The position numbers and the translations under genes are program-made. From assembly GCA_007570785.1 (NCBI GenBank), contig ML664161.1:13874416-13938415 (forward strand): a stretch of DNA of 64,000 nucleotides, in the 5' to 3' direction. Below the pieces are notes generated by a model. The model did no database searches. It saw nothing but the letters and a program-made list of their open reading frames with translations, and was not told where the DNA came from. This document shows positions 35,318 through 46,889 of this stretch, piece after piece. Source of the DNA: Antilocapra americana (lineage: Eukaryota > Chordata > Mammalia > Artiodactyla > Antilocapridae). Position 1 is the stretch's first letter; each line of letters starts with the position of its first letter.

Positions 35318-35484
35318 GGAATTCCTTGGTGGTCCCGGGGTTAGACATCTGCCCTCCCACTTCAGGGGGCATACGTTCAATCCTCAGTTGGGGAACTAAG
35401 ATCTCGCATGTCATGGTGTGGCAAATAAAAAGCAAATAAAATAAGTTAAAAAGCAAGCAAACAACAACAAAAATTTTTTTAAAA
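35318..35484 (+). mobile_element. CHR-type SINE
   Basis: The head GGAATTCCTTGGTGGTCCCG is followed by the B-box region CGTTCAATCCTCAGTTGGGG, GGGAACTAAGATCTCGCATG and a long A-rich tail. Confidence 0.85.
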
Positions 35485-35833
35485 GAGGAAACTGAAAAAA
35501 ATGCAAGTAGGGTGAGAAGAATTAGGACTTTTCACAGGGAAGGGAGGTGCTGACGCCCACAATGCAGTAGAGGCAGGACAGTCAGAACTGGTTTGTATTT
35601 CAATTGTGAGCCAGTGAGATACTCGGGAAGCTACTATTATGTTTGTCCTGTATTCGGAAAATCATGTATGTAGATGTGCCTTATCTTGATGTTGTCAGCT
35701 CCAGTGTTGGAAAGAGAACCTCATATCCACAAACTATAAGTGACCTTCATGGTTCAATTACTTTAATTTTTTTCTCTGTCTGAAATATGTTTTTAATCTA
35801 CATTTACTATGTATTATAAAGCTCTAATTCCTA
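35485..35833. other. no recognised feature
   Basis: Nothing identified. Confidence 0.45.
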
Positions 35834-35975
35834 GGATAGATACTGCTGCTGATGCTGCTAAGCCCGACACTGTGCAACCCGACAGACGGTGGCCCACCAG
35901 GCTCCGCCGTCCCTGGGGTTCTCCAGGCAAGAATACTGGAGTGGGCTGCCATTTCCTTCTCTATGGATAGATACT
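35834..35975 (-). mobile_element. truncated Bov-tA with 11-bp target duplication
   Basis: The SINE body at 35845-35964 starts with the (CTG)-rich 3' end typical of the CAG-tailed subtype and stops in TGGGCTGCCATTTCCTTCTC, so the tRNA-like head is missing. GGATAGATACT flanks it at 35834-35844 and 35965-35975. The truncation therefore happened at insertion. Confidence 0.93.
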
Positions 35976-37269
35976 AGCCATCACAAATGACAGGTTTATG
36001 TAAATATTTAGCATTATATAATATTATGAACACTATCACCAAAGTCATCAAATGCAAAAGAGAAACTTCATAAATGTTGCCCAGAGTCTGTTCTTTCAAA
36101 TTATTTTTCATACAAGCATTCTTACAAAGTTAATAGCGAAGAACTTCAAACTTTCTCAAGACACCGGATACTAAAAAACAGAAAAAGGCCACTGAAATGG
36201 AATGCCTGATCACTTAAATCCTACTACAGTTTAGATAACAGACTCAATTTTTTAATATCCACCAAATGCTTATACTGTGCCTAGCACTACACACATTTAA
36301 CTACCCATCATCACCTTAAAATACTTTAGTTAGAAAGAACTAAACACAACTGTGGATATAGACCAACAGTTACTCAAACGCCTAAGGGTCTCTGGTCTTC
36401 TAGCCTTCCTCCCACTGTGTTCCATATTCTTTTTTAATGCAACAATAAACTCAATTATAAAATCCTGGGAAAAAATCAGAGTTAACTCTATAACCTGTAT
36501 CTCCTGTCATTTCTAAAACATAATTCTAGGTCTCAAGGATGGGGGTGGTAGTGGTGGCAAGATTTGTGGAGGTCAGACTATGGCAACAAAATCTCACCTC
36601 TTCCTTAGAAGATGGGAAATAAGCCAGAAATTGTTTAAAGAATATTTTGAGGAAAACCAAAGAGGATGAAAAACCTGTTGGGTGTGATTGTTCTACGGCC
36701 TTTTGATCTCAAGTCAAGGCTAACCAATCAGATGAAAAGAACTACCCTGATGATTCAGACTAGAGGAAATCATAAGACCTAAGCAGATCACAGCTGTAAC
36801 CTGTTCACTGAAAGGCTACAGGACTGGAAAGCCCATCAGGGTGGTAGCAGGCCAGATGTGTCAGCAGAACGTGCAATCCAGGAGCTGCTGTCTTTGCACT
36901 TCTTCCTACCACCACCACATGACTGCTCAGGTACAAGGGTACAAGAACTCACAGGAGCCTGTGGAAGCCACCCTGGCTTGGAAACCTTAAGCTGGAAACC
37001 AATATCATCTTTTAAGAGTCCCATGGGTATAGGTTCCAGGGGACCCAACCCATCAAGGGGCACACTCAGAGGAATGTGCCATTTCCTCCTACCAGGCAGT
37101 CATTCCCGCTCCAGATGCAACTCACAAATCAGGGACCATTTTGCCACACCCCACAGTGGTAATACCACTGACATTCTGCCTTTATGTGCCATATGAAACA
37201 CAGTGGAAAATTAAACCAAGGCCATTTATCCACAGAAAGAGAAAGGTTTGGTGAACCTTTTCCTCACAA
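35976..37269. other. no firm feature; GC-richer block at 36640-37200
   Basis: 36260-36330 (TGCTTATACTGTGCCTAGCAC) may be an antisense MIR trace. 36640-37200 is less AT-rich and holds overlapping open frames on both strands (36858-37196 plus, 36836-37063 minus). It could be an old unclassified LTR, but I cannot assign it. Confidence 0.4.
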
Positions 37270-37370
37270 CACACTTGGGTCCTTATCCCTGCTCTGCCTC
37301 TAGGATGTCAATGGTCTTGGGCCTGTAACTTAAGCTATGGGACTAATTCACCTTCTATACAAGCAATGAC
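37270..37370 (+). mobile_element. MIR remnant
   Basis: TATCCCTGCTCTGCCTCTAGG and GTCTTGGGCCTGTAACTTAAGC match the tRNA-derived to core region of MIR (CCGGCTCTGCCACTTACTAGC, CTTGGGCAAGTTACTTAACC). Confidence 0.6.
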
Positions 37371-37504
37371 TGGGTTGAACTGTGAAACTGTCTGTGGAGT
37401 CTTTAAAAAATAAACTAGGCAAAGGAAAGAAGAAAATACGTTCTGATTTCTAAGAAATAAAGGCAACACAGACATAAAAACTAACTAACAAGCTAAAAAA
37501 ATAT

Positions 37505-37630
37505 CTGGCGGGCCAGTGGTTAGAACTCAGCACTTTCACTGCCACAGGCCCAGACAGGGAGCTAAGATTCCATAAGAGGCCCGCGAGATGCAGCCTCCCA
37601 ACTTTTTTTAATTTAAAATTTAAAAATCTT
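37505..37630 (+). mobile_element. CHR-type SINE with worn B-box
   Basis: CTGGCGGGCCAGTGGTTAG, CACTTTCACTGCCACAGGCC and CAGGGAGCTAAGATTCC. About ten bases of the GGTTCAATCCC B-box are missing, so the internal promoter is lost. T/A-rich end. Confidence 0.8.
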
Positions 37631-38560
37631 ATTAATAGCACAGAATGTTTGTTTTGATGATATGAAGGTTAAAGCAATGTAGTTATATAGTTCACTGAGG
37701 TCCAGAGGTTCAGTATTTCTTACTAGAAGTAACAAAATAAATATTAAATTCTGCATTGCTTGCATACTCAGTATCATTTAAATCTCAAAACAAGCTTGTA
37801 CAATAGGTATTACTATCTCTGTTTAAGAAACAAGCTAACGGGGGCTCAAAGGAATCATCAGAGCAAGAACACCACCAGTAAGAGAAAGAATAAGGTGCAT
37901 CGGGTGCTGGGTCTCTTATCAACTTCCTCTGAGTCCTTTTTCAAAGCTGTTGCTTCCAAAGAGTTTTCTTATTCCAACACAACAAAGAATTTGTAATGAG
38001 AATATCACTTTACTTAAGGGGAAGAAATCTGTAGCCATACTCTTATTGCTGTAGGTAGGATGGAATCAGTACAATATGGATCTCGGGTACCCCCACCAGG
38101 GGACAGTATAAGTACACTCACGAATAAATACAACTTTTTTGCCAGCCACACCTACCCATTTTCCAAATCCTTTTGACTAGAGTATTTTGTACAATTAACT
38201 AGTTCTTCAAATGCCATGTAAAAAAAAGGGGGGGTGGGGTTGGAGAGGGTAGCCATCAAGGTGAGGGAGGAGGCTAGGGAAGCGCCTGCTTTCCTGAAAG
38301 CAAACAACAGATGCGGCATTTCCTTCTGCTGTATTTAACAGGATGCCTCCTGAAGCAGTAGCCATTTTTTCACCGAGGCAATGAGTCGGATGGAATTCCT
38401 TTCACTGGGGACAATGGGATAAAAAAAAAAAAAAGAAAGCAATTTCTTTCCTATTTTTTTTTTAAATTTGTTTAAAATAGTACTTTCAGTTACTTAAAGC
38501 TAACTGGACATCATTCTCTCCTAGATGTCCCCAAAGCATTGCAAACTTACTATGAAAAAG
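37631..38560. other. no recognised gene; G-rich tract
   Basis: AAAGGGGGGGTGGGGTTGGAG near 38227-38247 is a possible G-quadruplex. A-runs and T-runs flank 38420-38465. 38260-38400 looks non-repetitive. Confidence 0.45.
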
Positions 38561-38768
38561 AAGTGAAAGTGTTAGTCGTTCAGTGGTGTCCGACTCTATG
38601 CAACCCAGTAGACTGTTGCCTACCAGGCTCCTCCGTCCATGGAATTCTCCAGGTAAGAATACTGCCGTGGATAGCCATTCCCTTCTCCAGGGGAACTTCC
38701 CGACCAAGGGATCTAACCCAGGTTTCCTACATTACAACAGGCGGACTCCTTATGATCTGAGCCACTAT
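38561..38768 (-). mobile_element. Bov-tA SINE, antisense, full length
   Basis: From AGTGAAAGTGTTAGTCG to ATCTGAGCCACTATC. The AAGTGAAAGTG start marks the (CACTTTCACTT) 3'-end subtype. Confidence 0.93.
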
Positions 38769-38789
38769 CTCAACTGAACTCATCTCCCA

Positions 38790-39060
38790 CCCCAAACCTG
38801 TTCCTCTTCTCATATTCTCTAGAACGGCTCTATCCTCTAGTCACTCAAGCAAGAAATAGGGCTCCTTCTCCTCCCTCATCTCTGATAGTTTATCCTATCA
38901 GCAAACACCATTACTTTCTATCTCTAGGGTGTTACTTCACCAATCTATTTTCAGTTCCCCAAACCTCCCACAGCCTCATGACTTTGGATGAGGTATATCC
39001 CCCAGCTAAACTTTAGATCACCCACCTAAGTTCTACGCCATTGTGGATACTTATTTGATA
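38790..39060 (+). mobile_element. L2-like remnant
   Basis: CCCAAACCTGTTCCTCTTCTC, AGTCACTCAAGCAAGAAATAGGG and CAATCTATTTTCAGTTCC resemble the upstream L2-type segment I recall. Low certainty on the family. Confidence 0.45.
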
Positions 39061-40269
39061 TGCCTATCACCTTTCAATAGACAATACATAGCTTGAAAAA
39101 TGTCCTAGAACAAAGCGTAACAAATATGATCAAATATACCCTTCTCACAAAGGAGTGCTAGTGATTAAAATAAAGACTTCACCTGCACAGGTACCAAAAA
39201 ACTATGACAATAACATCACTGGCATGTTATTCACTCATTCACAAAGTCAATTTCATGAACCACGAAGACAAATGTTAGTCTAATGCAAACCATATGTAAA
39301 ACTAAGACTCCTGGAAGTACAATTTTTGTTTCAAGGGTGAAAAATAAGAACTATGACCATTTATTTAACCATCACACTTTGCTCTGAAATACTGTATTAC
39401 CCAAACAGACTAGCGAACTATAATACCTTAGTAAATCATTGAAAACCATTTCAATACAGTACCACTCTGTTACAAATATATGCAAATTTTAAAATATAAA
39501 GGCTGCTCTTAAAAGGCATTTCCTAGTTTTGCCCTTTCAGGGTCTATGGTTTGATTGTGACCCTATTGATCACTGCAGACCAGATTAGAGGAACTGTAAC
39601 ATAAAGGAGAACTACATAAAAAGAATTATCAACAGCTCCAAGTGAATCACCCAGAAAGGTCTAAGATTTGCTATCTTTTCCCTTCACTGTGCTACAGACA
39701 AAAACTGGACGGACTAATCAAAGAATCTGGAAGGCTTACAACAGGCAGGGACTCCTTTCATCATCAGTTTCTAACCCCAAAATCCTGGAAAGATAGACAA
39801 ACTGGAAGGCAGACACACTCGCTCTACTGGCATTCTAACACTGGAGGAAATAAAATCCAAAAGAATACAGATGTGCCTTACGTGTTTATTATAATGAAGC
39901 TGTCTGTGCATTTTCAAATCTTCTAGGTTTATTTGTGCCACTATGAAAGAAACCATATCGCTATTTCATACATATCATTTTTATTGCTTTCCCCTCTCAA
40001 AATAATTTGAAAATTTTATGTCCTTGCTCTCTTCTAGCCACAAATTCCCTACTCCTTCCTACACGCATCTAATAATCCTATGCCAAGTCATTTCTTTACA
40101 ATACACAACTGTTTAAAGGGGGGAGGGGGCGCTAGTTCTTTACCATTATTCAATTGTATTAGTGCATTCATTCAATAAATATTCACATTGCCTTCTATTT
40201 CCCAGTTTTGCCCATTCTTCACCAAATTCAAGCATTTAAGGCAGAGGAAACTACACAAAGAACTAGAAC
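39061..40269. other. no recognised gene; short L2/MIR tail trace
   Basis: 40160-40200 (GTGCATTCATTCAATAAATATTC) looks like an antisense L2/MIR ending. GGGGGGAGGGGGCG lies at about 40119-40132. The open frame 39642-39926 has no recognisable content. Confidence 0.4.
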
Positions 40270-40440
40270 TGCAACAATACTGTGACTCCATCACTTACTG
40301 AGGTGATACATCAGGCTCGTTATTTTATTTCTCTAAATCTGTTTTCTCATCTGTAAAACTATATAAAAGTGCTGCTATGAGAACTGAAAGAATGTATAAT
40401 AAGCATTTAATAGCAACTGAGATATAAAAAGTAATTAATG
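40270..40440 (+). mobile_element. MIR SINE, diverged
   Basis: GACTCCATCACTTACTGAGG, TCTGTTTTCTCATCTGTAAAAC and GTGCTGCTATGAGAACTG are in the order of the MIR core. Confidence 0.65.
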
Positions 40441-42022
40441 GCAGTACTGTTCACTGGCATTCTGAAAATGGGGTATCATTTTTGGATAAATATTAGATAT
40501 AAATTAAAAAAAAAGAAAGTTATCCAACAGGAAAGCAAGGGTGGGTCAAAACTTTGGCCGCTGCAAAATAATATCCATTTTCAATTAGCATCATAGTCAA
40601 TCATCTATATTCAGTATTGGATTAATCAAATGTCCATATTTTAAAGTAATATAAGTCTATCACTTTTATTCCTGTTCCTTGGCTTCCAAACAGTAGCTGA
40701 GAAGCAATGAGACTACCACATAACACAGCAACATGTAACTCCTGGGAATTACAACTTTCAGTGATAGCAAATAATGGGTAAGTTTAATAAGGCTTCAATT
40801 AAGCCTTCTTAACAATGAGACAGTATCTTTAAATAGTAGCTTTATTTTGCTTTTGAAAGTCATACAGATTACTGAATATCTGTGTAGTTTTAAATTATTT
40901 TCTTTCTAGATAAAACATCAAAAATAATTTACAAACATCAAAAACAAATTACAAACATATAAATTGTAGTCTCCTATTCCAGAAAGTTCCCTATAGGCAG
41001 AGTAAGCTCTCAGTTCTCCCTGATGTCTGCTACCCTGGACAATCTAATGACTCTATAAATTCCATTAATATGCATCTTCTCTAGTATAGTAATGAAGATG
41101 TTAACAGTATGATTCAGTCTAACAGTGTTACTAGAAAAAGATTAATTTTACTAATTTGAAAGAAGTCAGCAAATCCCACCTGGAGTTTTAGCCAATTCTG
41201 CTTGACTTCTGTGTCAGTGATTGGAAGAAACAAAGTAAAACGGGCTACTTTGTTCACAGGGCAGAAAAGCAGTACTGGAGAGCAGAATAGGATCAGCAGT
41301 GTAAAGCGAATGGCAGCCAAGAACCACTGAACATGCTGACCCCGTCAATTGGCTTTTTTCTAGCATGTAGGGTAAGCAGTAAACAGGAAAAAAAAGTCTA
41401 CTTTCCTATACCAGAGAAATTAATACAATGTCATAAAACAACTATACATCAATAAATTTTTGTAAAAAGTCTAGGGTCAATGGCCTTTTATACATTTTCT
41501 AACGATACATAAATTGACTCTTTTTTTTCTTTTCCTCACATTTTTAATCCATTGTTCCTGGACAGAAATTCAGGACACACCAAGTGCTCGAGCTATGACT
41601 GTTGTGAGCCACAAACTAAAAAACTTTTTCCATTCTAAGTCAACGTAAACCATCTATTCTTTCAAAATCACTTATCCCTTCAAACTCTCAAGTGTCCTTG
41701 AACATTCATTCATTTATTCAGAGCCTATTTTAAGGACCACAGATTTCACGTTGTAAAGAGTGAAAGAACAACCTAGTTAAAACCACACTACACATGCAAA
41801 AATAAACTTCTAGAACGGCTTCAAACTTAAGTCCCCACAGAAGTCTCTGAATGGAGGATGACTTGGCAGATTATGGATCTCCTTGAAGTTGAATTCTACC
41901 CAGATATGTATTCCTACACTGACATTAACTATACAAGGAGAACACAGAGAAATACCAGACTTTTGTTCAAAGTATATCTGGCATAACCTTACTGCTAATT
42001 TGATCCATCTTATGCCGAGAAA

Positions 42023-42023
<1 letters not shown>
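40441..42023. other. no recognised gene; small direct repeat
   Basis: A 20-bp unit (ACATCAAAAATAATTTACAA / ACATCAAAAACAAATTACAA) is repeated in tandem at about 40915-40955. 41700-41745 may be an antisense L2/MIR tail. Confidence 0.45.

Positions 42024-42064
<41 letters not shown>
42024..42064. repeat. (CA)n microsatellite, about 20 units
   Basis: Uninterrupted CA dinucleotide tract, likely length-polymorphic. Confidence 0.97.
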
Positions 42065-42066
<2 letters not shown>

Positions 42067-42179
42067 ATCAGTCCCCAATGCCTGGCACAGAGCTCTTAAA
42101 ATCCTTGTAACTTCCTAATAATACTAACACTGGGAATGTTTCTTGTTCTAATATTTGATGTTAGATCTTGGTTTCTCAC

Positions 42180-42563
42180 AGAGGTCCTAAATTCCTTGGA
42201 ATTTGCTGGATGACGGAAATGACTTTAGTTGTAATGAGGAAACTCTCAGTGACCTGCTCAACAACTTCAAGATGGAGCTGGTCACAAAAAAGAACTCCAC
42301 CGTTGTCATCCTCCAGGAAAGAGAGAGACTGGTGACCAGGTTAAGGTCTGACCATGCTACACGATGAAGCCTCCATATAAGCCTCAAAAGGATAGGATTC
42401 AGAGAGCTTACTGAATGCATAAATGCACTAGCAAGCATGAAAGCTCTGCACCTCTTCCCCCATACTCTGCCCCATGCATCTCTTCCATTTGTATGTTCAT
42501 CTGTATCCTCTGCCAAACCCTTCCTTTTACAATAAACTGGTAAACATCAATAAGTGGTTCCCT
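42180..42563 (+). mobile_element. LTR-like ancient repeat, left part (split by BovB)
   Basis: GGAAACTCTCAGTGACCTGC, GATGAAGCCTCCATATAAGC, GGATTCAGAGAGCTTACTG and TTACAATAAACTGGTAAAC follow a widespread mammalian repeat whose copies continue GAGTTCTGTGAGCC...CTAGCAAATTA. That continuation is found 1.7 kb away, after the BovB, at 44241. I recall the repeat but not its name; the AATAAA near its middle suggests an LTR. Confidence 0.7.
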
Positions 42564-44240
42564 AAGGAACACTTCATGCAAAAATGGGCTCAATAAAGGA
42601 CAGAAATGGTATGGACCTAACAGAAGCAGAAGATATTAAGAAGAGGTGGCAAGAATACAGAGAAGAACTGTACAAAAAAGAACTTTACGACCCAGATAAT
42701 CAGGATAGTGTGATCACTCACCTAGAGCCAGACATCCTGGAATGTGAAGTCAAGTGGGCCTTAGGAAGCATCACTACAAAGCTAGGGGAGGTGATGGAAT
42801 TCCAGTTGAGATATTTCAAATCCTGAAAGATGATCCTCTGAAAGTGCTGCACTCAATATGCCAGCAAATATGGAAAATTCAGCAGTGGCCACAAGACTGG
42901 AAAAGGTCAGTTTTCATTCCAATCCCAAAGAAAGGCAATGCCAAAGAATGCTCAAACTACTGCACAATTGTACTCATCTCACACGCTAGTAAAGTAATGC
43001 TCAAAATTCTCCAAGCCAGGCTTCAGCAATACGTGAACCGTGAACTTCCAGATGTTCAAGCTGGTTTTAGAAAAGGCAGAGGAACCAGAGATCAAATTGC
43101 CAACATCCGCTGGATCTTAGAAAAAGCAAGAGTGTTCCAGAAAAACATCTATTTCTGCTTTACTGACTATGCCAAAGCCTTTTGAGTGTGTGGATCAAAA
43201 TACACTGTGGAAAATTCTGAAAGAGACGGCAATACCACACCATCTGACCTGTCTCTTGAGAAACCTGTATGCAGGTCAGGAAGCAACAGTTAGAACTGAA
43301 TATGGAACAACAGACTGGTTCCAAATAGGAAAAGGAGTATGTCAAGGCTGTATATTGTCACCCTGTTTATTTAATTTATATGCAGAGTACATCATGAGAA
43401 ATGCTAGGCTGGAAGAAGCACAAACTGGAATCAAGATTGCCAGGAGAAATATCAATAACCTCAGATATGCAGACGACACCATCCTTAAGGCAGGAAGTGA
43501 AGAGGAACTAAAAAGCCTCTTGATGAAAGTGAAGGAGAGTGAAAAAGTTCCCTTAAAGCTCAACATTGAGAAAACTAAGGTCATGACATCTGGTCCCATC
43601 ACTTCATGGCAAATAGATGGGGAAACAGTGGGAAAAGTGTCAGACTTTATTTTTGGGGGCTCCAAATCACTGCATATGGTGATTGCAGCCATGAAATTAA
43701 AAGATACTTACTCCTTGGAAGGAAAGTAATGACCAACCTAGACAGCATATTGAAAAGCAGAGACATTACTTTGCCTACAAAGGTCCATCTAGTCAAGGCT
43801 ATGGTTCTTCCAGTAGTCATGTATGGATGTGAGAGTTGGATGGTGAAGAAAGCCGAGTGCCGAAGAATTGATGCTTTTGAACTGTGGTGTTGGAGAAGAC
43901 TTTTGAGAGTCCCCTGGACTGCAAGGAGATCCAACCAGTCCATCCTAAAGGAGATCAGTCCTGGGTGTTCATTGGAAGGACTGATGTTGAAGCTGAAACT
44001 CCAATACTTTGGCCACCTCATGCAAAGAGTTGTCTCACTGGAAAAGACCCTAATGCTGGGAAGGATTAGGGGCAGGAAGAGAAGGGGATAACAGAGGATG
44101 AGATGGCTGGATGGCATCACTGACTTGATGGACACGGGTGTGGGTAGACTCCGGGAGTTGGTGATGGACAGGGAGGCCTGGTGTGCTGCAGTTCATGGGG
44201 TCGCAAAGAGTCGGACATGACTGAGCAACTGAACTGAACT
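42564..44240 (+). mobile_element. BovB LINE, 1.7 kb, 5'-truncated, inside an LTR-like repeat
   Basis: Runs from GGAACACTTCATGCAAAAATGG to the terminal GAGCAACTGAACTGAACT. It covers the reverse transcriptase domain and the C-terminal tail. The 5' end of the element, with the endonuclease region, is missing. The surrounding repeat resumes immediately (42563 to 44241). At most 3 bp (AAG) of target duplication is visible, so the exact 5' junction is uncertain. Confidence 0.95.
42584..44091 (+). pseudogene. broken BovB reverse transcriptase
   Basis: This would encode the RNA-dependent DNA polymerase of an RTE-class retrotransposon. Readable blocks in order: WPQDWKRSVFIPIPKKG (about 42890), AGFRKGRGTRDQIANIRW (about 43060), FTDYAKAF (to 43183), TDWFQIGKGVCQGCILSPCL (about 43313-43372), and the catalytic YADDT box at 43466-43480. 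The C-terminal FELWCWRRLLRVPW is at about 43880. The frame is broken three ways. An extra T after AKAF (about 43180) moves it by +1, a lost base near 43665 moves it back, and a new stop falls at 44092. An in-frame stop also ends the middle frame at 43727-43729. The catalytic aspartates survive, but no intact protein can be made. Confidence 0.93.
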
Positions 44241-44452
44241 AAGTTCTATGAGCCATTCTAGCAAATTATTAAGCCCAGCAAGTGGGTCACAGGAATCCCA
44301 ATTTATAGCCAGTTGGTCAGAAATGATAACCTAGGACCTGTTCCTGGTATCTGAAATGGGGGCACTCTTGTGGGACTGATTCTTTAACTTGTGAGATGAT
44401 ACTAACTCCAGGGAGACAGTGTCAGAATTGAAATGAACTCTAGGACACATGT
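44241..44452 (+). mobile_element. LTR-like ancient repeat, right part
   Basis: TTCTATGAGCCATTCTAGC, TTTATAGCCAGTTGGTCAG, CTCTTGTGGGACTGATTC and CCAGGGAGACAGTGTCAGAATTG continue the repeat interrupted at 42563. Confidence 0.7.
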
Positions 44453-44741
44453 TCATTATCTTCTCATGTTTTCTTTATGTCAATCTACAATGATTTTCTC
44501 TCCCCAAGAATTATTCAAAGAACATATATTTCACAAAAACATTTTCATGGACATTTCACTTAAAAGTTGAAGACAATAAATTGTATATAAAGCTCACAGA
44601 TAAAGTAAGACAAAAATAAACATATAACGGGAACCATCAAAAGAACCAAAACACAAGCCCTTAACATTGTTGTCTCCTGAGGATAGGGCTACTAGAGAAG
44701 TCACTCTCCCTTTATTTTTCATTTTATTATATACATTCATC

Positions 44742-44955
44742 GTTGTTGTTGTTGTGTCACTAAGTTGTGTCTAACTCTTTTTGACCCCATGGACTGTAGC
44801 CTGCCAGGCTCCTCTGCCCATGTGATTTCCCAGGCAAGAATAATGGAGTGGATTGTCATTTCTTTCTCCAGAGGATCTTCCCAACCCAGGGATTAAACCC
44901 CTATCTCCTACTTGGCAAGCAGATTCTTTACCACTGAGCCACCTGGGAAGCCCCA
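44742..44955 (-). mobile_element. Bov-tA SINE with (GTT)n tail
   Basis: Full length, ending in CACCTGGGAAGCCCC. Its 3' tail is a GTTGTTGTTGTTG microsatellite on the left. CATTCAT on both sides (about 44735 and 44959) may be the target duplication. Confidence 0.94.
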
Positions 44956-46664
44956 TGCATTCATTACTTCCACGGCATTTTTTTTAAAGCACTGAAATTT
45001 CTGATTTTCTAAGTGATCCAAAGCCAGAAAATTAAACTCTTGTCATGTAAAAAACAAATATTAACTATACACATGCCTTTTGTACACCCTCATCACTGGT
45101 AATTTGATAATTTAACAAGATTTAATATAAATTTTATGTAGAAAATTTTTAAGCATTTACCAATATGTTTTAAAATTTAACCACTAGTATAAAATAATTT
45201 ATAAATTTGATGGCTTTTATTAAAGGATGTTAAATGTCCTTTCCAATTAAAACTAAAAACCGGGTCATGGCATTTTTTTCCAAAGTCATGAGTAGATTCC
45301 TAGACAAAATTCAAAATATGACTCGTCATATTCCCCTTTCACTGATCAAAGCAAAGCCCATAATCAAAGGGGGAAGGAGAAAGGGAGTAAGTAGAAAGAC
45401 CTAAGGGAAACTTTAGAAGAATCCATTTGTGACTCCTCTTTTTATTGGGCTTAATTCATAATTAATTATTACTGGAATTAATTATGCATTACGCTGTGAA
45501 ATACTGAATTTCTTCACTCATTTGATTACTATGAGTTGAGCGCCTACTATAAGCCAGGATCATTTCCAGTGATAAAGACAGAACAGTAAGGAAAATTCCC
45601 TTAAGTTTATATTTTAGTAAAAAAAAGAAGAGAATAATTATGAGTACATTATAATACATGGGGACTATCTTGTCTCAGTTTCTAAAAACAAAAGTAAATA
45701 CTTAGTTTTAGCACTGTAACCATTCAGGTTCACTGACTGCAAATACAAGAAAGAAACTCCAGGAAACAGGATTTACTGAAATCATTAGCTCAGAAAAACC
45801 TGGATAGTCAGATTTTGAAATAAAGAAACCACAGCAGTTTTATGGATCAAGAATATTCCCACTCAGACCAATTAAGTTTGTTCCTGGAATCTGTTTCAAC
45901 AGCTTGTGGTCAAATACGGACCCACGGCACTTCTATTCCCAATGAATGACTGGATTCATACATAATTAAGATGCCCAATGATTTTATTTATAGGTAGGTA
46001 AATTAACAGAAATGAGAGGAGGGTGGAAGTTTATCAATCCTGAGGCAGAGAGATCTACAAAGAACAATTATTTGTATACCATTTCTCCTGCCACAGGACA
46101 GGACTGTTGAAGTCTGCTTTGAACAGACAATCTCACGTACTACATCGTGATGTGCTGCAGGTTTAGCTCCCAGTTCAGGCGACAGCACTGGCTACCAACT
46201 TTGAGGACCATTTTAGTTTACTTCCAAAACCATTTATTGTTCCTGCAACATCAAAAGAAGCTCCAAAATAAACTGACATGCACAAACATTCAAAAAATCT
46301 CCTTGGGCCTGTATTTCAACCTCACGCATTTTCTTCCAGGTCATTTTATTTGCAATGTTTTGTCATTGCCCTTTCCTTCCATTAAGTCTTGGAATTTCTA
46401 ACACCAAATTTCTGGAAAAAGAGGACTGAGGACTCTCCAACAAAAAGCCCCTAGGCTCCCTGAGCAAACAATCCACAAACCATCATTCCAAAATGCGGCA
46501 TAAAGTGAACCTAGTTATATTCCAATACATATCTCACCAAACTTTATTCAAATAACTGAGAGGGCCACTTTCCTACTCCACAACTCTAAATTCCACACAT
46601 AATTATAAAGATCCTACTTACAGAGCCAAGAACAGACAATCTTAGTTTCTTATTTCTTTCCAAC
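44956..46664. other. no recognised gene
   Basis: AT-rich. 45535-45575 (GTTGAGCGCCTACTATAAGCC) looks like an antisense MIR/L2 trace. No exon supported. Confidence 0.42.
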
Positions 46665-46870
46665 ATGCACCCCCTTCTTAATCTGTGATAGAGTGAGTTT
46701 ACTCTCAACGGTGCCCTCTTTAAGTTACTGTGCTTATTCTAACAGCTTCCCCTTTCCTTCTTGTCCCATCCAGAGCCTATCCATTTTTCAAGACCAGCTC
46801 TATTCCTTCCTGCTCCAAGTCTTTCCTTAATATTCCTACCTATCAGTGATGTTCCTCCTCTAGGAAGAAC
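46665..46870 (+). mobile_element. L2 remnant
   Basis: TTTTTCAAGACCAGCTCTATTCC, CTCCAAGTCTTTCCTTAATATTCC fits the L2 segment CAAATGTCACCTCCTCCAGGAAGCC. Confidence 0.5.
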
Positions 46871-46889
46871 TCTGACATATGAGTCATTT

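Noticed and set aside
43606..44091. 161-codon open frame with protein-like content
   Set aside because: It is the C-terminal tail of the broken BovB reverse transcriptase, not a host gene.
43647..44135. 162-codon antisense open frame
   Set aside because: A shadow of the BovB 3' end. The same antisense text recurs at other BovB copies (5180-5554, 7121-7516, 54078-54599).
46620..46680. possible 61-nt minus-strand exon (acceptor CTATCACAG, donor GTAAGTAGG, one open frame)
   Set aside because: Splice-like pairs of this quality are frequent by chance, the peptide is not recognisable, and it borders an L2 remnant.
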